Assembly: GCA_028283745.1 (NCBI GenBank)
Contig: JAPWJZ010000008.1
Location: 310,001 to 374,000 of the forward strand
Origin: Micavibrio sp.
Lineage (GTDB): Bacteria > Pseudomonadota > Alphaproteobacteria > Micavibrionales > UBA2020
Direction: 5' to 3'
DNA: 64,000 nt
A model generated the notes under the pieces. The model was given only the letters and a program-made list of their open reading frames with translations, had not been told where the DNA came from and did no database searches. How positions within the stretch are numbered: the first letter of the stretch is position 1; every line of letters starts with the position of its first letter. This document shows positions 7,655 through 17,377 of the stretch, piece by piece. The position numbers and the translations under genes are program-made.

Positions 7655-8410
7655 ATGACGCACCCGCAGAATACCGATGCCAAATCATTCCTTGCCGCCA
7701 CGCCGTTTTTTGAAGGGCTGGCGGCCGCGGATATGACGGCATTTGCCGGCGCTGCGCGTGACGTTACTTACCCCAAAGGCAGCACGCTGTATGTGCAGGG
7801 CGATGCGGATGACAGGTTTTTTGTCGTGCGCATCGGCTGGGTAAAACTGTTCCGCATCACGGCGGAAGGGGAGGAAGCGGTAACGGCGCTTTATACAACG
7901 GGTGATAATTTTGGCGGCATTGCGGGTGGCGCCGCGGTGCATCAGGCAACGGCGGTCGCCGTGGAGGATACGCAGCTCATCGAAGTTCCCGCGCGCCTGC
8001 TGGCGGCGCGTGCAAAAGAAAGCCCGGCGATTGCGGCGCGCATTACCGCCACGCTGTCGCGCGAAATACATAAATTGCAGATGGAGAATGAGCATTTAAC
8101 CGTCATGAACACAGCCCAGCGCGTGGGCTGCCTGTTGCTGCAACTATCATCCGGCATGGTGGGGTCGGGTGGCACCTTTTCATTCCCTTATGATAAGTCG
8201 CTGGCGGCGGCGCGGCTGGGCATGTCACCGGAAACGTTTTCACGCGCGCTGGCGCAGCTGAAAAGCGCGGGCGTTGGCGTGAAGGGCGCGGCGGTGACGA
8301 TTGATAATTTCGATGGTCTTGCAAAACATTGCTGCGATCATTGCTCCCAGCAGCCGGGCCAGTGCCGCGGTTCGCAGCGGGTGTTTCACATCACCACACC
8401 CGCAAAATAA
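7655..8410 (+). CDS. Crp/Fnr-family transcriptional regulator with C-terminal cysteine cluster
   Basis: 251 residues. The cyclic-nucleotide-binding fold spans about residues 15-125 (FFEGL, YPKGSTLYVQGD, GDNFG), then the dimerisation helix, then a winged HTH at about 150-225 with the recognition element LGMSPETFSRAL. The N-terminal cysteines that hold the Fe-S cluster in FNR are absent. Instead four cysteines cluster at the extreme C-terminus, Cys226, 227, 230 and 237 (CCDHC...C), plus Cys159. This could bind metal or an Fe-S cluster, or sense redox state. It is convergent with the small membrane protein gene, whose upstream region has an FNR-type palindrome at 8732-8745. Effector and targets are unknown. 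Confidence 0.85.
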   Translation: MTHPQNTDAKSFLAATPFFEGLAAADMTAFAGAARDVTYPKGSTLYVQGDADDRFFVVRIGWVKLFRITAEGEEAVTALYTTGDNFGGIAGGAAVHQATAVAVEDTQLIEVPARLLAARAKESPAIAARITATLSREIHKLQMENEHLTVMNTAQRVGCLLLQLSSGMVGSGGTFSFPYDKSLAAARLGMSPETFSRALAQLKSAGVGVKGAAVTIDNFDGLAKHCCDHCSQQPGQCRGSQRVFHITTPAK

Positions 8411-8416
8411 TTCCCG

Positions 8417-8665
8417 CTAAAATTCCGCCGTCAGCGTCTCGATTATCACGGGGCGCGCATGCTTTTCTGCCTTGTCGCTATAAATAACGTGGTTCAGCGC
8501 GAAAATTGCGGTGAAGGCCAGCGCCAATAGACCGTAAGGATAAAGAATAAAAACGCCCTGTGTGACCGATTGGTTAACCGTATATGCAGTTACACCAATC
8601 GCGCAGAGAACTGCGGGGCAGGCGATAAAAGGGAAGACTTTCCGGAGGGTGGTTTTACGGGGCAT
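8417..8665 (-). CDS. Small membrane protein, two hydrophobic segments
   Basis: 82 residues starting MPRKTTLRKVF. I use the ATG at 8665 because AGGAG sits 8 bases upstream; the frame extends further but without a site. Two membrane segments are evident (about 10-30 and 36-57), with a basic N-terminus and a charged C-terminal tail. The pattern suggests a small inner-membrane hairpin. No family is recognised. An FNR-type palindrome lies about 67 bases upstream of the start. It is convergent with the Crp/Fnr gene, the two stops being only a few bases apart. Confidence 0.55.
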   Translation of the reverse strand: MPRKTTLRKVFPFIACPAVLCAIGVTAYTVNQSVTQGVFILYPYGLLALAFTAIFALNHVIYSDKAEKHARPVIIETLTAEF

Positions 8666-9031
8666 GATGAAGAACTCCTGCTGTTGAAAATGCCTATACT
8701 TAATTTTTCTCATGGCCGCGTTCTGGGCTTCTTGACCTTTGTCAAAAACGGCAAAATTTCACGCAGTTCCGGATTCTGCGGGGGGCACGCGTTTAGGGCT
8801 GCTACGGTTGATTCAGAAAATTGTTATTTGCCGGAAGATCGCAATGCATGACGCGATCATATAAAAAAAGCCCATTACGAAAATCGAATGGAACTAAAAA
8901 TCGTTGTACCGCGGGAACTTAGCAATTCTTTAACCGTCGAAACATTAGTTTTAACAGGCTGTTTCAAAGCCCTGCCTGCATCCACGCATGGCAGCGCCCA
9001 TTATTTTTTTTCGCGGAAGGAATTCGCAACA
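8666..9031. other. Divergent intergenic region upstream of the RTX gene
   Basis: 366 bases between the small membrane protein gene and the RTX gene. It holds the palindrome at 8732-8745 and, near the RTX start, the purine-rich GCGGAAGGAA, which serves as ribosome binding site for the ATG at 9032. The frame is open from 8888, but that upstream part lacks repeat sequence and a good start signal, so I treat it as leader. Confidence 0.4.
8732..8745. promoter_or_regulatory. FNR/FnrL-type palindromic operator candidate
   Basis: TTGACCTTTGTCAA is a perfect inverted repeat fitting the TTGA-N6-TCAA core used by FNR-family proteins. It lies 67 bases upstream of the small membrane protein start and 287 bases upstream of the RTX start. 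An FNR-family regulator is encoded next door at 7655-8410, so local control is plausible. Whether that regulator recognises this site is inference. Confidence 0.4.
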
Positions 9032-12000
9032 ATGGCTAACGTTACCGGCAACTCGTCCAACAACATCCTTAACGGCACCACGGCCAATGACACCATCACG
9101 GGCCTTGCCGGGAACGACATTCTGAACGGGATTGACGGAAACGATTACCTGGATGGCGGCGCGGGCGTGGATACGATGGCGGGCGGCGTTGGCAACGACA
9201 CGTATGTGGTCGACAACACCAGCGACCTCGTGATTGAAAACTCGGGCGCGGGGACAGACCTTGTGCAGTCTTCCGTCAGCTACTTCCTGGGCGCGAACGT
9301 TGAAAACCTCACCCTCACCGGCACGGGGGCTATCAACGGCACGGGTAACAGCCTTGATAACCTCATCACCGGTAACGGCGGCGTCAACGTGCTGGACGGC
9401 GGCGACGGCAATGACATTCTGAACGGCGGCCTTGGCGCGGATACCATGTATGGCGGCGCCGGCAACGACCTTTTCATGGTCGATAACGTGCTGGATGTCG
9501 TCAATGAAAACTCGGGTGAAGGCACGGATACCGTGCAGTCCTCCGTTTCCTATACCCTTGGCGCGGATATTGAAAACCTCACCCTTACCGGCACCGCGCT
9601 TGTTGGCGCGGGCAACGATGTCAACAACATCATCATCGGCAACGGTTCCGCCAATACCTTAAGCGGCGGCGACGGCGACGACACCATCAACGGCGGCGCG
9701 GGCAACGACAAAATGCTCGGCGGCGACGGCAACGATAGCTATACGGTCGATTCCGTGGGCGACGTCGTGACCGAAAACGCGAACGAAGGCACGGATACCG
9801 TCAATTCCTCCGTTTCCTATACCCTTGGCGCGAACATTGAAAACCTCGTCCTCACCGGCACCGCGCTTGTCGGTACCGGTAACGCGGCTGCGAACATTAT
9901 CACCGGCAACAGCGGCAACAACACACTGGATGGCGGCGCTGGTGCGGATACCATGGTCGGCGGTGCAGGCAACGACGTTTATAAGGTCGATAACCTTGGC
10001 GACGTGGTGACGGAAGGCCTGAACGCGGGCACCGATACCGTCATTGCCTCCGTCAACTTTGATATGAGCATGAATGGCAGCAACGTTGAAAACGTGACGC
10101 TGGCGGCGGGCGCGGGCGATATTACCGTCCACGGCAACGCTGTCAGCAACATCCTGCAGGGTAACGAGGGTGACAACTTGATCGACGGCGGCCTTGGCGC
10201 GGATAAAATGACCGGCGGCGCAGGCGACGACACGTATGTTGTGGATAACACCCTTGATACGGTGACCGAGCTTGCAAACGGCGGCAACGATATTGTTTTA
10301 TCCAGCGTCTCCTATGTTCTTGGCATCAACGTCGAGAACCTGATGTTGTTAGACGGGGCGAATATTAACGCGACCGGCAACACCGCTGTCAACGTTTTGT
10401 ACGGTAACGGCGGCGACAATACGCTGAACGGCATGGCTGGCGCGGATACGATGATTGGCGGCGGGGGCAACGATACATATATTATTGATGTGGCTGGCGA
10501 CGTTGTTGTGGAAGGAACGGGGGGCGGCGTTGATACCATCCAGGCTTCTTCGACGTATGACCTCACCGCGAATGGCGCAAACGTCGAAAACCTGTTGCTG
10601 GGCGGCACGGCCGCGATCAACGGCACCGGCAACGCGCTGGATAACGTTCTGACCGGCAACGCCGCCATCAACACGCTGGACGGCGGCACCGGCGATGATA
10701 CGCTGCTGGGCCTTGGCGGCAACGACAAACTGATTGGCAGCGGGGGCAACGATACGCTGGACGGCGGCATCGGCGCGGATACCATGATCGGCGGCGACGG
10801 CAACGACACCTATATTGTGGATGCAGCCGGCGACGTTGTTTCCGAAGCATCGGGCGGGGGCACGGATACCATCCAGACTTCGGCCACCTTCAACCTGGCC
10901 ACCAACGCGGTCAACGTTGAAAACCTGACCCTGACCGGCGTTGCGGCCATCAACGGCACGGGCGATGCGAATGCCAACATCATTACCGGCAACGCGGGCG
11001 TTAACTACGCTCGATGGCGGCGGCGGCGCAGATACCCTGATCGGCGGCGCGGGCAACGATGTGTATAAGGTTGATAACGTCGGCGATATCGTGACCGAGC
11101 TTGCCGGCGGCGGCACCGACACGGTTATTTCCAGCGTCAGCTTCAACATGCTGGTGAACGGCGTGAACGTTGAAAACCTGACGCTGACCGGTACAACGTC
11201 TATCGATGCCACCGGCAACGCACTTGCGAATACCATTATCGGCAACGACGGTTCGAACTACATTGATGGCGGTGAGGGTGCCGACAAAATGTCGGGCGGC
11301 AAGGGTGACGATTTATACTTCGTCGATGCAGCAGGAGACGTTATCGTCGAAAATGCCGGCGAGGGGACGGATACGGTCGTTTCCAGGCTAAGCTACACGT
11401 TGGGCGCAAACCTTGAAAACCTTGAGCTCTACGCAGGTAGCGGAAACCTGAATGGTACGGGTAACGGGCTGGATAACGAGATCATCGGCAACAGCGGCAA
11501 CAATACGCTGAACGGCATGGCTGGCGCGGATACGATGTACGGTAATGGCGGCACGGACGTTTATATCATGGATAACGTTGGCGACTTAGCCTGGGGCTTC
11601 CCTGGCGACGACGGCACAATTATGTCGAGCGTCAACATCAGCCTTTCGACCAACGCGCTCTCCGTTGAAAAAGTAACGCTGACCGGAACGGCGATTTCCG
11701 CCGTTGGCGACAACCTGGCGAACGTCCTTATCGGCAACGCTTCCAACAACACGCTGGATGGCGCCGGCGGGGCGGATACGCTGACCGGCGGCGCGGGCAA
11801 CGATACCTACGTGGTCGATAACGCCGGCGATGTGCTGACGGAGGCGACAGCCGCAGGCACCGATACCGTGCTGAGCAGCATTAGCTTCGCGCTGGCCGCG
11901 AACTTTGAAAACCTGACCCTGACGGGCTCTGCCGCCATTAATGGCACCGGCAACAGCGTCGTCAACATCCTGACCGGTAACAGCGGCGCGAATACGCTGG

Positions 12001-15000
12001 ATGGCGGCGCAGGCGCAGATACCATGATCGGCGGCGACGGCAACGACGTTTATATGGTCGACACCAACACCGATGTTGTGACGGAGCTGGCAAACCAGGG
12101 CACGGATACGGTTAATGCCGCCGTTAGCTATGTTCTTGGCGCAAACCTTGAAAACCTCAACCTCACCGGTTCGCTGAACGCCAACGGTACCGGCAACGCG
12201 CTTGCCAACGTTATCACCGGCAACGGCTTTAACAACACGCTGGATGGCGGGGCCGGCACCGGCACGCTGGATACGCTGGCCGGCGGCGGCGGGGATGATA
12301 CTTACCTCGTCCATGCAACCGGCGACATCGTGACCGAAGCAGCCGGCGGGGGCATTGACACCGTTATTTCGACCGCCACGTACATTCTAAGCGCCAACGT
12401 CGAAAAACTGACGCTTACCGGCACCGCCAATATCGACGCTACCGGCAACGTGCTGGATAATACCCTGACGGGCAACAGCGGCAATAACACGCTGGACGGC
12501 GGCACAGGCAACGATGTGATGATCGGCGGCACGGGCAACGATACCTACGTCGTCGATGCCGCCGGTGACAGCGTTACCGAAGCTGCGGGCGCGGGTACGG
12601 ACACGGTTTTAAGTGCTGTCAGCTATACCCTCGGCGCGAACCTTGAAAACCTGACCTTGACCGGTATTGGCGACAACAACGGCACCGGCAATACGCTTGC
12701 CAACATCGTCACCGGCAACATCGGCGACAACACGCTGGATGGCGGCGTTGGCGCGGATACCATGGTCGGCAATGGCGGCGACGATACCTACTTCGTCGAC
12801 AGCGCAAGCGATGTGGTGGTTGCAGGGGCGGATACGGACACTATTATTTCTTCGGTCACGTATACCCTGGGCGCCAACGCGGAAAACCTTATCCTGACCG
12901 GCATGGGCAACCTCAACGCCACCGGCAACGCGGCGGCCAATATCCTGACCGGTAACGCGGGCAACAACACGCTGGATGGCGGCGCCGGCTTCTTCGACAC
13001 CATGATCGGCGGCGCAGGCAACGATACCTATATCGTCCGCAGCTCAGGCGACGTCGTGACCGAACAGATGAATGGCGGCACGGATACAGTTATTTCCTAT
13101 GCCAACATCACGCTGGCGGCAAATGTTGAAAACCTCATATTTGCAGGCACCACCAATACCGGGGTCGGCAATGCGCTCAACAACGTCATCACCGGCAGCG
13201 CCAGCGGCGATTTGATTGATGGCGGCGCGGGTGCGGATACAATGATCGGCGGCGCGGGCAACGACTATTACGTGGTCGACAATGCCGGCGACGTCATTAC
13301 CGAAACGGCAACGGGCGGCGCGTCCGACATCGTTCACGCAACTGTCAGCTACACACTGGGCGCTTACGTGGAAGACCTGACGCTTGATGGCGCAGCCGAC
13401 ATTAACGCCACCGGCAACACCCTTGATAACGAAATTCGGGGCAATAGCGGTGACAATACGCTGAACGGCATGGCGGGTGCGGATACCATGTTTGGCAACG
13501 GCGGCGATGATACGTTTATTGTGGACAACATCGGTGATGTGGTTGTCAGCAATTCCAGTGCTGGTGTTGGCCTGGTTCTATCCTCCGTCAGCTATTCGAT
13601 TGACGGCACGGGTGCTGCAAACATCACGCTGACGGGTACATCCAGCATCAATGCCACCGGTTCCACGGCAGATAACGTTATCATCGGCAACGACGGCAAC
13701 AATACGCTGGATGGCAACTTCGGGACGGATACTTTTGCCGGCGGCAAGGGTAACGATGTGTACATCGTCTACAGCTCCTCCGATATCATCACCGAAAATT
13801 CCGGTGAAGGCACGGATACGGTCATGTCCAACTCGAGCTTCATCCTTACTGAAAACCTTGAAAACCTGACCCTGACCGGCAGCAGCGCCATCAGCGGTGT
13901 CGGTAACGCGCTCAATAACATCCTCACCGGTAACTCTAATTCCAATACGCTGGACGGCAGCGCGGGTGCGGACACCATGATCGGCGGTGACGGTAACGAT
14001 TATTACAAGGTGGATAATGCCGGCGATGTCGTGACCGAACTTTCCGGCAACGGCACCGATACGGTTGAATCATCGCTGACCTACACGCTGGGCGCAAACC
14101 TTGAAAACCTGGTGCTGAAGCTTGGCGCCGGCAGCATCAACGGCACGGGCAACGCGCTGAATAACATCATTACCGGCAACGAGGGCGATAACACGCTGGA
14201 CGGCGGCCTTGGCGACGACAGCCTTGTCGGCGGCGGGGGTAACGATACCTACATCGTCGATGCGCATGATACCATTCTTGAAGGCACGGGCGGCGGCACC
14301 GATACTGTTATTGCTTCCGGCAGCTATACGCTTGCGGCGAACCTTGAAAACCTCACCCTTTCCGGCACCGCCAGTATCAACGGCACCGGCAACAGCGCCG
14401 ATAACGTTCTGCTCGGCAATAGCGGCGACAACACGCTGGATGGCGGCGTCGGGTCCGACAGCATGACGGGCGGCGCAGGCAATGATCTCTATATTGTCGA
14501 CAGCGTCGGCGACGTGGTGACAGAGCTGAGCGGCGGTGGCACGGATGAAATCCAGTCCTCGGTCAGCTTCGACCTGTCGCAGCACGGCGCTAACGTTGAA
14601 AACCTGACCCTGCTCGGCAGCCTTGGACTGAACGGCACGGGCAACGCGCTTGACAACATCATCACCGGCAACATCGGCGATAACACGCTGGATGGCGGCG
14701 CAGGCGGGGATGCGCTGTTCGGCGGCAATGGCAACGACACCTACATTGTCGATGACATACACGACCTTGTCTATGAAGCCAGCGGCTTCGGCACGGATAG
14801 CGTTATTTCCTACGTTAGCTACACACTGACCGATAACGTTGAAAACCTTACCCTTGCAGGCGGCACCAACATTGACGGTACGGGTAACGACAGCAGCAAT
14901 ATTATTCTCGGCAACGGCGGCGCCAACACGCTGGATGGCGGGTTGCTGGGTAATGACGTGCTGACGGGCGGAGGGGGCAATGATACTTATATCATCAGCC

Positions 15001-15527
15001 ACTCCGGCATCACCGTGAACGAAGGTTCCGGCGGCGGCACCGACCTTGTGCAGTCCAGCATCAGCTACACCTTGGGCAACAACCTTGAAAACCTGACTCT
15101 GACGGGTACGGCCGATATCAACGGTATTGGTAACGGCGGCGCCAACACGATTGTCGGTAACGATGGCGACAACCTGCTGGACGGCGGCTTCGGCAATGAC
15201 GTGCTGACGGGCGGCAAGGGGGCGGATACCTTCAATTTCAGCCTCTCGCCCGGCCAGGATACCATCACCGACTTCAAGGTGGCGGACCATGACACGCTGG
15301 ATATCCATACCATCCTGTCGGGTTACAACTCCTCAACCGATGACATCTCGCAATGGCTGCAGCTGACCGTTACCGGCGGCAACACGGTTGTGAGCGTCGA
15401 CGTTGACGGTGCCGGCACCGGCAGCAGCTTCACCGACCTTGTGACGCTGACGGGTGTTTCCATCAGCGCCACGACGCAAGGCGAACTGGATGCGCTGATT
15501 ACCGCGCATACCATCGCCGTTCAGTAA
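9032..15527 (+). CDS. Giant RTX-type calcium-binding repeat protein, type I secretion substrate (one-base frameshift)
   Basis: Restoring one frame gives 2164 residues. The protein is almost wholly about 24 tandem repeats of about 86 residues. Each has an RTX nonapeptide-like block (TLDGGAGADTM, GGAGNDTY, VVDNAGDVVTE) that should fold as calcium-binding beta-rolls, then a strand unit (DTVxSSVSYTLGANxENLTLTGxxxINGTGN). The last 120 residues (GADTFNF, DTITDF, SFTDLVTLTGV) look like a C-terminal type I secretion target, so export would be by an ABC transporter/MFP/TolC channel, none of which is encoded here. The start MANVTGN at 9032 has GGAAGGA upstream. The frame breaks at 11006, where an extra T sits inside an otherwise perfect repeat (GTTAAC-T-ACGCTC). 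It may be a sequencing error or a true inactivation. No enzymatic domain is visible. Confidence 0.85.
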
Positions 15528-15551
15528 CGGCCTTACGCATAAAACATAAAA

Positions 15552-15581
15552 GGGCGGGAATGTGATGTTCCCGCCCTTTTT
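15552..15581 (+). terminator. Rho-independent terminator after the RTX gene
   Basis: A perfect 9-bp stem GGGCGGGAA/TTCCCGCCC with a 7-base loop is followed by a T-run, 24 bases after the RTX stop. Confidence 0.85.
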
Positions 15582-15644
15582 ATATTGCCGCCGCGCGGGG
15601 CCGCGCTTAACATCAGGGACGTAACAAAGAGGATGCTAAAGGCC

Positions 15645-17036
15645 ATGGAAACCAATACGCCCAGTCCCAGCCAGGTACAACTGACCGCGAATGACATTCA
15701 GGTCATTGACCAGTTCCGCCGGCAGAAAAGCACAGCCGTCCTCACCATTCTATTCACCGACATCAAGGGTTTCACCCGGATTACCGAAGAGCACGGCGAA
15801 GCTTATTCCAACACCCTGCGCCGCCACCACGATGATGTAGTGGTACCGATCATCGAGCGGGATGGCGGCGGGCGCGTCATCAAGCACATCGGTGATTCCG
15901 TCATGGCGGTTTTCTCCGAACCCTCCACCGCGGTTGCCCGTGCGCTTGAAGTGCAGGAAAAACTGGCGCAGTTCAATAAATCACACCCTGACATGGCTGA
16001 TATTCAAGTGCGCATGGGGCTGCATACCGGGCAGGTGACGACCGAAGACAACGTCAGCGGTGACGTTTTTGGGCGCCATGTCAACCGCGCCGCGCGGGTG
16101 GAAGCTCTCGCTGACGGTGGGCAGGTTTTTGTGACCTACCCTGTTTTTGACAGCGCCCGCGGCTGGTTGAATGAAAAATCCGAAACGCCGGCGGCATGGG
16201 AAAAACATGGCCGCTACGCGCTGAAAGGCATTGCGGAGCCAATCGAGATTTACGAAGTCTATAACCCCGCGACCACCAAACCGAAGGCGGCAGCAGGGCA
16301 ATTGAAGGCCGGCGGCTTTTCAAAGGCGCGTCTTGCGGGCGCAGGGTTCGGGTTGATTTTACTGGCAGCCGTCGGCACGTACTTCGGACTGCAAATGCTG
16401 AACAGCAAGCCCGAAATCAGCCTTGTCGATTACGACAGTGATTGGGCCAAGTTGTCGGACGGCACCCCCTTCCGGGTTGGCGGGGAGCCGAAACAGCATA
16501 TTCGCGAAGTGCTGACGCCGCTTAAAAAAGGCCATTATTTGCTTTCGGCGGATTCAAGCCAGATCGTGCGCTTCTTTGCGCCGTTCGATGTGCAGTCCGG
16601 CAAGAACCTGCTGGAAATTAAATTCGACCGCGATGAACTGCCCGGCATGAGCCGCCGCATGGACTACGATAAAGATGCCGTGAACGGCAACAGCCTGCAG
16701 GAAAGCCAGGACGACACTTACTTCAGCTACGATGCCGACCTGGTGAAGCACAAGCATACTGCCCATATTGACATGGCCGTGAAGGCCGAAGCCGACCCCG
16801 CCAACGAAAAGCGCATCAAGTTCACCTGCGCCTGGACCGTGTTGCTGGATGGCAAAGAGATCAGCAAAGACAGCGTCACCGATTACAACATGGCCGACGA
16901 CCCCGAAACCCACCGCCCGCCGGTCAAGATTTTGTGGTCGGACGATTTCCATTACTACTACTTGTCCTATTACATGAGCAGCTACGGCGCCGAATTCAAC
17001 ATCGAAGCCAATTACGCGGACTATAAAGACCGGTAA
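15645..17036 (+). CDS. Class III adenylate cyclase with single membrane segment and extracytoplasmic C-terminal domain
   Basis: 463 residues. The N-terminal cyclase domain (about 30-205) would make cAMP from ATP in the cytoplasm. Metal-binding Asp39 (FTDIKGFT) and Asp84 (GDSVMAVF), Lys80 (adenine-type specificity) and Asn147/Arg151 (HVNRAARVE) are all present. One membrane segment follows at about 229-251, then some 210 residues that should lie outside the cytoplasm and match no family I know. The order catalytic domain-membrane-sensor is the reverse of common CHASE-type cyclases. I choose the ATG at 15645 (METNTPSPS) over 15633 and 15585 for ribosome-site spacing. The RTX terminator separates it from the upstream gene. 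cAMP could act on Crp-family proteins such as the one at 7655, which is inference. Confidence 0.88.
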   Translation: METNTPSPSQVQLTANDIQVIDQFRRQKSTAVLTILFTDIKGFTRITEEHGEAYSNTLRRHHDDVVVPIIERDGGGRVIKHIGDSVMAVFSEPSTAVARALEVQEKLAQFNKSHPDMADIQVRMGLHTGQVTTEDNVSGDVFGRHVNRAARVEALADGGQVFVTYPVFDSARGWLNEKSETPAAWEKHGRYALKGIAEPIEIYEVYNPATTKPKAAAGQLKAGGFSKARLAGAGFGLILLAAVGTYFGLQMLNSKPEISLVDYDSDWAKLSDGTPFRVGGEPKQHIREVLTPLKKGHYLLSADSSQIVRFFAPFDVQSGKNLLEIKFDRDELPGMSRRMDYDKDAVNGNSLQESQDDTYFSYDADLVKHKHTAHIDMAVKAEADPANEKRIKFTCAWTVLLDGKEISKDSVTDYNMADDPETHRPPVKILWSDDFHYYYLSYYMSSYGAEFNIEANYADYKDR

Positions 17037-17064
17037 TTCAGCACGGAAATTTGGGGAAGGTGAA

Positions 17065-17138
17065 TGGAGCGGGTGACGGGAATCGAACCCGCACAGCCAG
17101 CTTGGAAGGCTGGAACTCTACCGTTGAGCTACACCCGC
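17065..17138 (-). tRNA. tRNA-Gly (anticodon TCC)
   Basis: Read on the minus strand it gives a 7-bp acceptor stem GCGGGTG/CACCCGC, a D-arm AGCTCAACGGTAGAGT, anticodon loop CTTCCAA with anticodon TCC, T-loop TTCGATT in a GCGGG/CCCGT stem, and encoded TCCA at the 3' end. Total 74 bases, normal for bacterial glycine tRNA. Confidence 0.96.
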
Positions 17139-17207
17139 AGAGATGGGGCAAATTTATACTGTTCTGTGCCGTAAAGTCCAGCCGCCTATAGGCCTGCCAA
17201 TGGCGCC

Positions 17208-17229
17208 GCCGCCCTTTGGCGGCTTTTTT
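17208..17229 (+). terminator. Rho-independent terminator
   Basis: A GCCGCC/GGCGGC stem with loop CTTT is followed by six Ts. It could end plus-strand transcription from the cyclase gene, reading past the antisense tRNA-Gly. Confidence 0.6.
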
Positions 17230-17242
17230 ATGCGCAAAAGGC

Positions 17243-17269
17243 TTGAAATATAGAAACTTGCATTATAAT
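17243..17269 (+). promoter_or_regulatory. Possible sigma-70 promoter for fabF
   Basis: TTGAAA and a perfect TATAAT are separated by 15 bases, about 109 bases upstream of the fabF start and just after the terminator. The spacer is short of the optimum, so this is tentative. Confidence 0.35.
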
Positions 17270-17377
17270 AGTTACTGGTATATAGCTTTCGGGCGCGCGG
17301 CGTTTATGGCGGTGGCCGTGCCGATTCTTCGGGGGGGTATGCCGCCAGGCCTTTAGCGCTTAATGGAGGATGCCTTG

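Noticed and set aside
9280-15313. Several long minus-strand open frames opposite the RTX gene
   Set aside because: They are compositional shadows of the repeats; products are Pro/Ser/Ala-rich and show no family pattern.
9032-15527. Tandem DNA repeats resembling a CRISPR or minisatellite array
   Set aside because: The repeats are in-frame protein repeats with coding periodicity and diverged DNA sequence, not identical direct repeats with spacers.
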